A stretch of 64,000 nucleotides of DNA from Geranomyces variabilis. Taxonomy: Eukaryota > Chytridiomycota > Chytridiomycetes > Spizellomycetales > Powellomycetaceae. The stretch spans positions 1-64,000 of the forward strand of contig JADGJP010000030.1 in assembly GCA_027603065.1 (NCBI GenBank), in the 5' to 3' direction. The notes below the pieces were generated by a model. That model was not told the origin of the DNA, made no database searches, and was given only the letters and a program-made list of their open reading frames with translations. A program made the translations under genes and the position numbers. This document shows, in pieces, positions 1-14,000 of the stretch (position 1 is its first letter; each line of letters begins with the position of its first letter).

Positions 1-2038
1 AGTTGGTATGTAAAAGATGTGCGTTATATTATGAAGGAGTTGGTTCGGGCGGCGGCCTTTAAGCCGCCACGGAGGGTCGGAGGCGGTGGCTGAGTAGTGT
101 ACCTAAATCTAGCCTTCCTGCAGTCGCCACGCGGGGCGTGGCTTCTGCTCCCCTCAATCCTCAACAGCATGTACACCGGTTGCTGAATAGATATGTGGTT
201 TTGCGCGTTTTTTTCCAAATAGCAAAAATATAGCAATTGGCGACCACACGGGACGCCTAAAATCGCTACATTCTTAGCGATTTTGGCATTCAGCAGCCTT
301 TGTTGCACAAGGTGTGTTCAGAAGGAGCACGTTCTGCTGAATGTATTCACCATCTGGAGAGAGAGGGGGGGGGGGGGGCGGTGCGGAAGGAAACTGAATC
401 CATTGCTAAAATAGCGATGCAGAGAGCGTTTTGGTGGTGTGGTTGCCACCAGCTGCCTGCTGACTGCTATTTTAGCTTGCCGCTTGGCCTTTATCCCTAA
501 GGGTGCTCCCCTTTGCTATCTACATGCTTACGCAATTCCCAACAAACCTCACAGCAAAGACCTTTGGGTACAGAATATGCCCACGCCTCAAGCGCTTCCT
601 TGTAAGGCGTACTGCAACAAAGCGCACGCTCACACAGCGCTCATTCATACAGCGCACAGCCGCACAGTGCTTTTCTGCACAACAGTCGGCCAACCTACCA
701 CCCGGTTGTAGCTTATCCTATTGTTCCTCAAATGTTGCCCACGTGGGACAGCTGTATTCCGTACATGCAAGAACAAATACCTATAAAGTGAGTAATTTAT
801 GCCAAGTGTGCCTAACATTCAGTTGCCTTGCGCGGGCTTGGTGGCGGCTCTTTCCCCAAATGTATGCACAAACCGCAAACAACCCGTCTACGAGCACAGA
901 AATGAAAAGGAGCCAAAGTACAAAAATGAAAGGTCAAACTTTTGTAGCGAACCCGTCATGTCAGTTTTTTTTGACAGCTTCGTGACCTCACAACATCCTG
1001 CTACCACATCTGCCGCTACACACACGCCGCGTGATACCTAACCGGAAAGTTTGTATGTTGTACGCCCGTAACGCCGCTGGGAGAGCGCCAGCCGGCTTGC
1101 GCGATCAGCGTGTCTGGCCGCAGGTGAAATCTTGCCAGCAACATCATCCACCCTGCCAGTCGCTTGGACGTTAATGGCGCGATGAAGAAATGGACGGACC
1201 CGGCCACCAGGATAATAAGTGCGCAAGAAAAGGTCTCAAATGACACAGTTTCGAAAACTGCTCGGGAAAATGCCCAGAAGGCCAAAGGGCATGCGCGGGG
1301 ACATGGGCGAGAGGTTTTACTGGTAGTCCTTGCTGCACAAGCAGTGGCCCTGCCACACCATTGGCAGGACGCTGCACGGTATAGGCTCGGTCCGTTATCC
1401 TTACCAAGATTTTCCATGTGGCCTACGGAAGGCTTCCAAGCGACAGGGTGGAACTGCTTCTCGCTTTCTTGACAACATATCAAGTGAAATGGGCATATAT
1501 CCAAGACGCAGGTCTAATATTGCGGAAATTCCGGCCATGATTGGACACACGCAGCGGTCTAAAACTGAGTCTAAATCTTCTCTGCCTTGTGCTGTAGCAA
1601 GCGTGTAAATCATCTTCTAATGCCAAAAGCTGTCGCAACACTTTATACATCCTCGGCGAAAAATCCCGGATTGCTAAAGGACCACACCGACGAGGCTCTG
1701 CGCTCCCGTCCAGGTTGGGGGGCCATTCTTGAGAAGCTTCTGTCCGCTCTCCGACAAGCGATGTGTAGTTGGCAAGTTGGGCTCCTGGGTTAGTAGAAGT
1801 GAGGGTTGTCACAGTCCCACCGGATAATCGACAGTGTACTCTCAAAGATCTACTTCACGGACTAGTTGTCGAGAACAAGTGGGGCAACAAACAATGTCCT
1901 AGCCAAGCCCAATTGCAATATGTACAAGAAATGAGGCACGGACTAGTTGTCGAGAACAAGTGGGGCAACAAACAATGTCCTAGCCAAGCCCAATTGCAAT
2001 ATGTACAAGAAATGAGGTAATGAGATCTATGAGGTATT
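1..2038. other. Gene-free left edge
   Basis: I see no supportable gene here. Open frames are short, overlap on both strands and show no domain or splice pattern. The stretch holds a run of about 16 G near 365-380 and, next to the NRPS stop codon, an 81-base tandem duplication listed separately. The last part is probably the 3' untranslated region and downstream flank of the large minus-strand NRPS. Confidence 0.5.
1856..2017. repeat. Perfect 81-bp tandem duplication (2 copies)
   Basis: Copy 1 is 1856-1936 and copy 2 is 1937-2017. They are identical in my reading, so the duplication looks recent. The unit is 81 bases, a multiple of three, but it lies just past the NRPS stop codon and so is probably in its 3' untranslated region rather than coding. 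Confidence 0.9.
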
Positions 2039-5000
2039 CTAGTGAGAAGCATCAAGAGCGCTCTGGAGTGCGTGGCCAAGCTCGGAAACGTTTTCCGGGG
2101 CAAATATGGTCCAGTGGTGGCCGGGCACATCGATGACTTTAAGATTGGGGAACGTTTCGGTCCAGCCGTTTTGGTAACCCTTGTCTTCACCGAGCGACGA
2201 GATCTCACTGGCTCGTAGCAAAAGCACGGGCGCGGTGCTTGACTGCGGTTCGTGAGAACTCATGAGCCCGAGGTTGTGCGCGATCTCCGCCCGCAGACTC
2301 CGCAGAAGACTGTCGGGGATCGTACGCTCCTTGACAGTGTTGTTGATGACCGCGTCCACATGCTCTGCAATGCGAGTGAAGCTCGAATCGCTGTTATGTT
2401 CATCATAGCCAAACTCGTGGTTGACTGAGTCGATCAAGACTACCAGCGCCACCTTATGCCGGCGCGCCCTGAGACGGTGAGCGATTTCAAGCGCGACCAG
2501 TCCACCTGGGCAGAAAAACAAAAAGGTTAGTGAGCGTTTGAGATCAGACGTCGAGTAATAGACCCAAGACGTACCGAAAGAGTAACCGCCGATTCGATAA
2601 GGTCCGGCTGTTTGGTGCTCCAAAATCATTTTGCAGTAGAAGTCCGCCATGTCTGACACCGTCGGTTGTTTGAGCGCCGCGTCGGAATAAAACTCGGGCG
2701 AGTTGATTGCTACAATATTGCCCTTCACGTGTCCTCGAAGAGAAAAGAATGGAATGGCCAACCCTTCCACTGCGTGCACGAGGAAGAGCGTGTCCGCGGT
2801 GGGGTCAACACTTTCTTGCACAGTCTCAAGGCAGACAGGTTTTTCAAACGTTTCTGTTGATTCGTTCACGAGCTGCTCGGCCATGTCCTTGAGTACTGGG
2901 AACTGCAGCGCGAGAGGAACGGTGAGGAGATATCCGCTAGCTCGGCAGCGCTGCACGAGCATGATGACCGAAACGCTGTCGCCTCCAAGTTGCGAGAAGT
3001 GCTGCGTACGTCCGATACTTTCCAAAGGTAGCCGGAGCACATCGGCCCAGGCTAGCTGTAGGACACGTTCAGCCTCGGTTGAAACTTCCTGGACTTTGTC
3101 AGATGCGATGTCGGCTGCGGCAATTCGGCACTGTCCTCGCGCGGTAAGATCGAACAGAGCGCGGCGGTCTGCTTTGCCGTTCTTGTTAATTGGAAGCTCG
3201 TCCAAAGCAAACCACTGCTTGGGAACCATGTAAGGTGGGAGCATCATCGTCGCTCTAGCCCTCATGCTTTGCGCGGCTTCCTCAATCGGTAGGCATGCGT
3301 CGGAGGGTGCAAACCAGGCCGCAAGCATTCGGGTCCCGTTCTTCTCGAGAACGTCTACAATAGCAGCCTTGACTTCGGGGGCCTGTGAAATGACAGTTTC
3401 AATTTCCCCCAGCTCAATGCGCAAGCCATTGATCTTGGTCTGAGTGTCTTTACGGCGGACAAATTCCAGAGATCCATCCGCCAGCTGGCGGCACATGTCT
3501 CCAGTGCGATAGAGCGTTTTCCACGTTTCATTTTCAGCCGTGAAAGGGTTGGGGATGAACGCACGGGCGGTGAGTTCCGCGGCATTGAGATAACCCCTGG
3601 CAAGCTGAGGTCCGCCCAGGTAGACCTCTCCAAGACCCCCTGTCGCGACGAGGCGCTGATTGGAATCCAGAACGTAACCAAAAGTAGCTCCGTATAGATG
3701 GCCGAGCACAGCGGGGTTGCGGTCGGTTGGCGGAACCAAGCGGGCCGTGCAAAAGATGGCCGTTTCGGTCGGTCCCCATCCCTCCACTAAGCGGACCCGG
3801 CTGGCCCAGGTGTCCACTAGGCTCTGCGGAACGGCTTCGCCGCCCACGAGAAGTCCTCGCAGCGACGGTGTCTGGTCAGGAGAAATAAGTCCCGCGACTG
3901 TAGGCGTGAGAGCAGCGTGTGTGATTTTGAATGACGCGATGGTCCCGGCGAGATCGTTTAGCAGGTCAGCCGGGTTGGGCATCACAAGGATAGAGCCGCT
4001 CGTCAGTGAGCACCAGAGGTCGATACCGGAAACGTCAAAGCAGTAATTCGAATACTGGAGTACACGCGATATACGTCCATCAGGGTCTCGCATGTACTCG
4101 CGGACGCCCATCATGCCGTTAACAACAGCTCGATGGTCCAACATGATCCCCTTAGGTGTGCCGGTGGTCCCAGAAGACATCATAACGTAGGCGAGGCTTC
4201 GGGAGCTCCAGCCAGGAACGTGAAGTGATTGGCTGGACTGCCCCTGAAAGTCCAACTGGTCGACTTGGATCCACTTACGCTTCAAATGCGTGGGAGGCAG
4301 CGACTCCATAAGATCTGAAGTTGTGAGCCCAATAGACGCGTTGATGTCCCAAAGGATGATCTCGTTACGAGCCGGAGGATTGGCCGGATCCAAGGGTACG
4401 TAGCAACCCCCGGCTTTTAGGACTGCAAGAACGGAAATGGGTAGGTTCTCTGACTTGCGAAGGTAGAGTGGGATCTTTGACTCGAGTTTGCAGCCGGATT
4501 TTTGCAACAGAGCCGCGAGGAGATTGGCGCGGTGGTTCACCTCCCGGTAGGTCAAGGTCCCGCGGCCCCACATAACAGCGACAGAGTTTGGAGTTCTGGC
4601 TACTTGCTGCTCGAAGAGTTGGTGAAGGCCCGCGGTTGGTTCGTAGAGCCGGTCTACGCTCCGAATACCCATTTCCAGGCCTCTTCTTTCTTCTTCATCG
4701 CATAAGTTAACTTGATCCACAGTAGTTGATGGGTCATTGACGACTGAAGTAACGGCGGCAGCGAGGTGACGCAGCAAGATGGCGACCTCGGATTTCTCGA
4801 GGATGGCCGCATCGTAGCATGCAGAAATATTCATGTGACTGTCAACGACGTCGACGTCAATCACGAGAGGGTAGTTTTGGGCCGTACGCGAGGTCTCGCC
4901 GGTAACTTGGAATGGGAATGGTGACTGGTCCGCCTTTGACTGCAGCGAGCCTCGATAATTTACCACGGTATCGAAGAGGGACCCTTGCACGTCAGGCACG

Positions 5001-8000
5001 AGCCTGCGGATAGCTCGCAACCCCAGCAAACCGTGGCGTACTGTTGTCGAAAAACTTTTCTGCTCTTCACGCATCAAAGTTAAAAGATCGGCTTTTTTGT
5101 CCAACGAGACGCGCACTGGGACAGTATGAATGCATAAGCCAATCATCTGCGCAAATGACAAGGGATACCAAAGTGTGCAAATGTGAGCAAATCAAAGATG
5201 CAACCAAAAGCTCTGGTGACTGAGAAACCCGCGACCTACCTCCGAGACGCCATCAACAGGAATTTCACGGCCACTGTTCAGGCAGCCGAAAAGCACGTCG
5301 TCCGAGTGGGCATGGTGCGAGAGCACGATAGCCCAGCACGTGCGAAAGAGGTTCGCTATAGTGACATTGTGTTCGGTTGTGAATTGTTCGAACTTGGCGG
5401 TCACGCGGATGGCGAATTCTGCACGCGCGTCTGCAGCCGTGTGCGTGGTTGCGGCATCGCGGCGAGGATATGCGGTCTTCTGCACTCCAGCCAGCGCTGA
5501 TTCGAAGTACTCAAGTGAAGCGGCACGGTCTTGCGCATAGAGATACTTGATGTAAGACTTGTACAGAGGTCGGTCTGAGATCGAGTCGCCGCGGTAAGCC
5601 GCGGACAGGTCGTCCATAAGTTGGCTGATGAACCACGCGTCCGTGAGTGCGTGGTGAATTTTCCAAACGAACTTGAAGTGGTGCTCGTCCACTCGGATGA
5701 GCGTAAAGCTCATAAAGTCATCGCCGAGTTTGACGGGAGTCTCCGCTTCGGCGTCGGCAAGGCATTTTCCGAGCGCAAGCGGCGAGCAACGAGTGTTCGT
5801 CCAGTGGAGCGACGATTCACGCTGAACGACTTGAACAAGGACAGGGATGCCTTGCCGGTTGGCGACGTACGCGAACGTGGTCCTCAAGCCGGCATGCTTT
5901 TGGCATAATGTTCGCCAGGCGCTTTCAAAGCGCTTAGGATCGAAAGACGTTCCTTTTATGTCCAGTGTGTCCTGAAGCATGTACGCACCTGGACTCCGCA
6001 AGGTCTGAGCAATCATTCTGAAAGACATTTGGGTAATTAATATATGAAGCACGGAACCAACATTGCGTGATTTTTTTCCATATTACCCAGTCTGTAATTC
6101 AGTCGCCGGGTAGACGTCTTCAATAGCGGAATCCACCAGGTCGTACTCAGTGGCAAGTACGTTCAATACGGTAGCCGGGTCCAGATCCTCATGAGTTAGT
6201 AGCGAGAGGCGTTCAATCTGACCGGCCTCTCCGTCTGTGCTTATAGCGCGAAGGTTTCCGCTGAATTCGTGGAGCTGAGAATTCTCGTAGGCGGCCGCAA
6301 TGTCGAACTGTTGCCCGTTCCGCCTGGCGATCTGCGAAAGCCTTACGAGAGATACAGAGTCGCCGCCCAGAGCAAAGAACGAGTCTGCCCGGTCGATGCT
6401 CTCGACGGGCACGGCGAGAATCTGTGCCCACCAAGATGCCATGAGGATCTCGTTGGGTGTCTCTGGTGCGTCCTTGGAGGCTGCGCCCACCAAGCTCATT
6501 AGAGCGCTGGCACTGTGTGACTCAAGCAGGGCGGTCAAGGTGCGATGGTCGGTTTTGCCCGATGGAGACAGCGGAATGCTGTCGACTGGAATCCAGCGGT
6601 GAGGGATCATGTACGGCGCCAAATGCGTTGAAATGCGTTTCTTAATCGTTGAAACTAATTTCTGGGTTTGCGCTGCCGAATCAAACAATATTTTTGGGGC
6701 GCCGGCGGAAGGGGACTTGGTCGACTGGGTTTTCGGGACAATGTACGCGACAAGCTGCTCTTGCTGCATGCAGGAAGGATCACAGTATCAGCGAGTGACC
6801 TGGTGACGTGCTGAAAGCGTAGTCATGTTACTTACCCAGAGATTGACGCATGCATAGGAGACGGCAGGCTCGCGTTGAATAGCGCACTCTATCTCCGACA
6901 ATTCAATTCGCAGACCGTGTAGCTTAATCTGCGAGTCCTTCCTTCCCAGGCACTCAATTTGTCCATCAGGAAGCTGACGAACTATGTCGCCCGTGCGGTA
7001 CAAACGCTGGCCTTGCTTGAAAGGGTGAGAGATGAAGGCGCGCTTCGTGAGGACTGGGTCTTTGAGATACCCGCGGGCAAGCTGAACGGACTCGAGGTAG
7101 AGCTCGCCTGCGCCGCCGGGGGGAACAAGCCCCATGTTCTCGGACAAGATCCATAATTTCGTGAAACCGATAGGCCTGCCGATCACCGACCGCTGGGCAT
7201 CAGCCTCCTTGACCTCTTGCATAACGCAAATCTCCGCTGCCTCACTAGGACCGTAGCCGTTCCCTATGCGGGCCTTGCCGAGCCACTGAGCAACCACGTC
7301 GGCGCGGACTTCAAGGGTGAGCGAGAAAATTAGCTAGCTGCTAGCCAGTGCGAAAAAACGCTATGGAATTGCAACTTACTCGGCTCCCCGACAAGAATCA
7401 ATGTTTTCATAGTGGGAACGTCCACCGGGTCCAGCAATGCAGCGACAGACGGCGTAAGCATCACCCAATTGGCCTCAAATGCCTGAATGGTTTCCGTCAG
7501 GTCATACAACAGCGTCTCACGGCAAGCGATGCACAGGCGGGCTCCAACGCCTAGAGTAATGAAGAAGTCGGAGATGCTGGCGTCAAATGTGTAATTGGCA
7601 AACTGAAGCACCCTACTTGAGCTCGTGATGTGAAGGGCCGTCTCTTGCGCGAGCGCTGCCATCGCGTGCACGGCCGCTCGGTGCTCGATGACACAGCCCT
7701 TCGGTGTTCCCGTGGTACCGGATGTCATGATCACATAGGCGACGTCGTCAGGTCGGCGGTCGAAGGCAGGGATGGCATCGCCGGAAAGCGTGCTCTCGCC
7801 CCAGTCCTCATCAACGCACAGAACATCTACGCCGCCGCAAGGGCCAAACACTCCGCGGTGAGCTGCCTTCGTGACCACCAACTTGGCATCGGTCTTGTCG
7901 ATAGCAACCTGGTGACGCGCTTGCGGACTATGCGGATCCAGTGGGACGTACCCTGCACCGGCTTTGAGTACGGCAAAGAGCGCAACAACCATGTCGGCGG

Positions 8001-11000
8001 ACTTGTCAATGCAGACAGGTACCATATCGTTGCGAACGACACCGCGCTGGCGCAACGCCCGCGCTAGCCGGTTAGCTTTGCGATTAAGCTCACCGTAGCT
8101 TATCGTGCTCAAGTCTTCCAGGTGGAGGGCGACGCGGTCGGGAGCGCTGTAAGCGTAAAACTCGAACGCTTGATGCAAAAATTCAAAGCGGGGCGGGGGG
8201 CCAGGGTCCGCAGCGCCAAGTCCTTCGTAGGTGTCAGGTAGCACCGAGGCATTCATAAAGCTTACGTCGCTAATGAGGGTTGTCTCGGATATGGTGGCCA
8301 TATTCTCCAGCACATTAGAAAAATTGGTCGCTAGTTGGGAAACCTCGTCCTCCTGAACGATCGCTGCATCGAATCCAAGCGTTACCGCGAGCTCGTTTGC
8401 GCGCGCAGAAATCTCGGCGATGATTGGGTAGTTGACGCTCATGGCGCCCTCCTCGGACTTCACTGCAAAGGGAAGATCCGATGGCGACTCCACCTCGCCT
8501 CCAGTTACGCCGCCAAAGTTGAGGAGGGTGCTAAAGAGCGCAACGTCCGGCGACGTTTTGATGACCGCTTTGACATCGCGGAGGCCCGTGTGACTATACT
8601 CCAGCTGCGCCAGGCTCTCTTCCTGAAGTTCGCGAAGGAATTCCATCGCTGTTGTCGTTGGCGCCGTCTTGCGGATTCGGGTAATGATGGTGTTCAGGGT
8701 GGGGCCCACGATATTCTGAGCGTTGGTATCTGGGATGTCCATCTCGCGGCCCGAGGAGACGAAACCGAAGAGAACGTCGTCAGCATTTGCGTGCAACATG
8801 AGCACAAGGCCCCAGCACGCCTTCAGGAACGTTCCGCCCAAGATGGAGTGGTCCCGCGTAAAGCGCTGGAGATTGACGGGGACCGTGACACGGACGGCTT
8901 TGGGGCGAGACTCGATCTTTGCGCCGCTGTTTCCAGGGATCCGCGCGGGGAATTGTGTGGGCACTGCACCGCGAAGATACTTTTCGTAGAACGACAAGCC
9001 CTGGTCTCGGGCGCTGATGTGCCGGATGAACTTGGCATACGGCTCACGCGCCTCCAAGCGTTTGCCAGCGTAAGCCTGGAATAGGTCCTGCAGGCACATA
9101 TCGAGCGAGATAGCGTCGAAAAGTGCATGGTGGATGGTCCACAGCAAAACCGTTTCTCGCTCGGACTCGGCAAAGTGGTCGGCCGTGGTCACCAGCGCGC
9201 ACCGCATGTACTGACCGCCCAATTGGAAGGGTTTGGCTTGCTGTATCTCGCGTTCGTCATGGACCATCCGCTCGAACCGTGCACGCGAGGCCGTCGATGT
9301 GGTCCATTGCAGCTGCGTCACGTTTGGCTTCCGCACAATCTGCATCAGATTTTGATCGATCTGCGGATAAAAAAAGCTGGTTCGCAGGATGGGATTGCGA
9401 GAGACGATCTGCGAGAAAGCAGCGCGCATCTTCTCCGGTTCGACGTGACCGACGAGGCGGTAAGAGAAGGTTGCCATATATTGTCCGGACTGTGCCGACA
9501 AGGCGATGAGTCCGGTTTGCAGTGGCGACGCCGGATAAATGTCCTCCACATCGGCAAAATCTAGTCCCAGAGCGCTGAGCTCGGACCCATAAGTAGCTTT
9601 CGCGCTGGTGTTATTGAGGCCGACTATCGAGAACGGCTCAACCTCGGTGTGTTTGACTTTCTTTGGAGGCTCTGGCAGCTTCATCTGCGCGAGCGAAAGC
9701 TCCTTCGTTTCCAAGGCAGAAAGCTCCACGCACTCGGCCATGTCGGCCAGTTTCGGATTTTTGAAAACATCGAGGTATTTCAGATGGTGTCCGGAACTCG
9801 ATAGATCCTCGCACATGATGATGGCGATCAAACTGTGGCCGCCGACCTCAAAGAACGACGTTGAATGCGTGATAGTCGCAGGGTCAACGCCAAGGGCCAC
9901 GCTCCATGCTTCCCGAAGAATGCTCTGGCGCTTAGCTGAGGCTGCAGCAACGGCCAATTCACCAGCGTTCTCGTGCACGTCCGCGGGCTTAAGGTTGGGT
10001 GAACCTGACGTGCTGCTGTGCAGAGTCTCGTCGTCACTGCCTTCTGTATACGAAAGCGCACTTGGTTCAGGGGAGCTTTCTCTGGTGGCCGGAGTAGAGG
10101 ACGTGGAGGCTGTGGAGTAAACAGAGCTTGGGGGCGAAGGCAGCATTGTTACTTCGCCCATGTCCATCAGCACAGTCTTGCCTTGCATGGGAAGCTGGCC
10201 GTGCTCCCGCGTCGTCAGAATCACTTTAGCCGCGAAAGTTTCCAGCTGGCGACGGGTGAGTTCGGGCGAGGCGGCTTGATCCACAACGACAGCACTGGCG
10301 CGGGCCTTAACGATGCCCAGGAGGCCGACGCACAGCGCGAGCGATGTAGCAACGATGGGAACCGCGTCACCGGCCTCCACTCCGTTGGCAATAAGGCAGT
10401 GCGCCACCTCCCTGGACCCCGCATCGAGTGCCGAGTCGAAGAGGTCGCGAGAGCCCAGCTTCAATGCGCTTTCGACGCAGCCAAGCGCAACGCTCACGGA
10501 ATCTGAGGTTGACGTCGACAGCGTGGTTGGCTCCGGCTCAACGACGCTTGCTGGCGTGTCTCGCAGTCTTTGGACGATGTTGACTGTCACCGACCTTATG
10601 AGCTCGAGGAAATTGGTTGCGAGAGCCGCCATCGCCTTCATGGAGAACAGACTGCTGTCGAACTCGATGCTGATGAGCGCAGCGTCAGCCACCTTCTGCA
10701 CGCTGAAGAGCAGTGCAAACGACGGCGCGCCTTCCTGCGGGATAGCTAGCTCCTCGCTCTTCGGCCCGGCGGCGAGCGTCGACTCGGCGCCTTCGTCGCA
10801 CATGTACGAAAACATCACGCCGTCCTGTTCAGAAGTGGAGGCGGCGGTATGAATGCGCAGAACCTCCTCGTAGGGAATATCAGCGTGGCGCAAAATCGTG
10901 TTCAAGTTGCTCGTGGCAGCGTGCAACATGGATCGGAACGTGCGCTCGGGGTTGATAGTCGTGCGAAGGGCCACGGTGTTAGTCATGCACCCAATGGCCG

Positions 11001-14000
11001 AGTCGCTGCCTTCAAGATCGCCGCGGTTAGAGATGGGAATCAGTGTAGTGAAATCTTCCTGTCCGCAAGTCCTATAAAACGAGCCCTTCAATTAGCTGGG
11101 GGACAGCAAAGAACCGCGTAAAATACGAACCAGTCCTTACCTATACATCAGCGCTTCAAAAACAGCAAGGCACGCTGTAAAAGTAGAGCAGTGCTCGGCG
11201 TGCACAGCACGCTCGAAGGCCGCGAGGACAGGCGCCGGAATTTTGACGACCTCCGTTGTCAAACTGGCCGGGGTGTGACCTGTCCCCACAGCATCTCTTG
11301 GAAAGTCCAGGGACCGGGCACCGCTAAGGTATTCTTTCCAAAAATTCCGCTGCCGAGCGTACTCGCCGCCGCCGTCCCCATGAAGAACCGCATACTGAAG
11401 CGCGCAGACCTCCGCATACTGGGCCAAACCCTCGACGTGCGCAGGCTGGCCGGGGTCCGCATAAAGCTCGCCAATTTGTTGGTACAAATGATTTAGCGAG
11501 TACTCATCGACAGCGATATGATGAACATTGATGTAAAGAGCCGACGTATTGGTCGAAGTCTTGTAAACACCGAAACGGGCGACTCCCTCGGCTAGGTCAA
11601 AGGGCTTGCGATTGTCTTCGATGCACCGGGTCCGAACCGCGGCCATCGGGTCCGAGAGAAGGCTGAAGTCCCCAGCATCGCAGCGCACAGTAAAGGCGGA
11701 GGCAATCTTTTGCACCAGTTTCTTTGTGATGGGATCTATCGCATAGGTCGTGCGCAGGATTTCGTGCCGCTGGATCAGGCGATCGACGGCGCTCTGCATT
11801 TGAACCTCGTCGATGACAAAGTCAAGGACTGCAAGGTACGGCAGATTGTAAGAGGAGTCCTGCGAGATGCGCTGGCTGGCCCACATGCGCAGCTGGTTAG
11901 GCGACGCTGGACATTGTCGAAAAGCACCAGAGTGCGCCGCCGGCGACCCTGCAGCGGCACTACTGATACATGGCATCGTGTTTTGGCCCTCCGTGACTGC
12001 TCTCGTAATTTCCTCAAAGCGTGCTGCCAATGCGCGGACGCTCTCTGGGCCGTACAAGGCGCGGTTATAGCATATTCGCACGCGGGTCTTCTCATCGGCA
12101 ACGATGAGGTAGAAATCAAGGTCACCTTGAGGGTCACCGCCTTCAAAGCTGAGATGGAACTCCGAACTCCAGATCTGTTGTTCCTGACCTGCTTCGCCCT
12201 CCGTAACCATAGAGAATGCGGACCTCAATTTTCTCAACACCCCGAGAGAGCGGTCTCCGAACACGTGGTGCACGACATCCTCAAAAGCAACGTCGCCGTG
12301 TCGCAGAGCATCGTTCATAGTTTGCTTGGCCTGCGCCAGAAGTTCCTTAAAGCCATCTCGCTCCGTGGCGCGGCATCGCAGAATGACCGAGTTAAGGCAG
12401 CAGCCAACGACATCCAAACTGCCTTCCATGTCGCCGCGGTGAGTGGAGGGCAGCAGAACCGCAAAATCGCGAGACCCAGATTGTCTGCGGAAGCCATTCT
12501 AAATATTAGCCTCAAGCATTGCCGGCGAAAAAAAAAACCCCCTGCTCAAGTTCACGTACTCGATCATCATCATGTTGTAAATGGTAAGCCATCCGACAGC
12601 GGTGGTTACCGCCGACGATGCACACAGCTTCGAAAAGCCATCGGCTATTTCTCGATCCAAATCAACTTGCATAAAGCCGAGGAGTCCCTTTTCTGGAGAA
12701 CCGGACGTGTCCGCGGTCGGAGACAGCTGCAAAGGCTCGCAGCCTTCAAGGTTGCCTTCCCAGTAGGCCAGCTGGCTCTCGCGTTGCACTGACAGAACGT
12801 TTGCTTGCCAGCTCAAGAAGTCTGAGTACTGGTAGTCTGCGGGTTGGTCCGACGGTTGCTCGTTCGACGCGAGGGCGAGGTAAACGTCGCTGAGCTCGGT
12901 CATAAGTAGCCCGTGACTCCACTGAAAACGGAGGACGTTAGCTATGCTTACAGAGCACCTCGAATACAGCGCGCGAAAGGATGGCTCACCTCATCCACGG
13001 CAATGTGATGGCACACGATATAAACGACGTGTCTGAGCGGTGCCACAGCAAAGACGATGACGCGCACAGGGGCGTCCACGGCAAGATCGAACGGATTGCG
13101 GAAGTCTGCGCGGATCGCATTCTTGATATCCTCCTCGGGGTCCCGGCTACCGGAAAAGTCCACAACCGCAAAGGGCGCATTGAGCTCCGGATTCACAATC
13201 TGCACCAGGCCATGCTCAGTGTCGAGATCGTACGTGGTACGCAGGATTTCATGCCGCCGGCCAAGCACATTAAGGGCTTTCTGCAGCGTAGGTGGATGGA
13301 ACGCGATTTCAACGTTGCGGACGTGGAGAATTTGGTACGAAGTGTCGTTGTATGTGTTTTGCGCGAGCCACATGCGCTGCTGAGAGCCAGACATGGGGTA
13401 GCACTTGAGCTCACTTCGCGACGAGTTCTTTGCCGGTCGCTCTGGGACGGCGACAGCAAGGGGTGTCGAGGTGCGCGGATAACGCTCGTTCAGAAAGGCG
13501 GAGAGCTTCGCTACCGTGGGATGATCATATACGTCGACGCCGCGCAGTGTAGGTGCACCAAACTCTTTGCGCAGGAACGACACAAAGCGGACCATTCCGA
13601 TGGAGGTCAGGGCCGAGTTGACAAAAGTAGCGTCGGCGGTGACAATGGATCCTTTGGGCAAAACCTTTTGCAAGATGATGCGGACGGTCGCCTCGGTGCT
13701 GTTCTCTTTCGCTGTCCCTTTTGGGAGCGATGTTTTGGCGACGATACTCTCGAGCTTGAGGCGCGCAAATGCCGCAAGCTTGGTGACCGTAGAGTGCTCA
13801 AGAAGGTCAACGAAGCGAAGTGAGGGTAGGGGCAATTTTTTCCGCAAGAGCGTGACAAGAGCAATTTTGGCCATCGAGCTCAGGCCCATGGTGATGAAGT
13901 TTTCGTTCGGCGCAATGTCCGCCTCGTTTCTGACAAGAACTTGAGACAAGGCCCAGCGGATGGTTTGCTCCACCGGCAATGGATCTGCCATGGGTCCGGC

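Noticed and set aside
1856-2017. CRISPR-like repeat
   Set aside because: Only two directly abutting copies without spacers, in a fungal-type sequence.
7630-9564. Long plus-strand open frames opposite the NRPS
   Set aside because: They are antisense shadows of high-GC coding sequence; the minus strand carries clear C and A domain motifs throughout.
11710-12792. Plus-strand frame of 360 codons
   Set aside because: It lies opposite the C1/C2 domains of the NRPS, spans two of its introns and shows no domain of its own.
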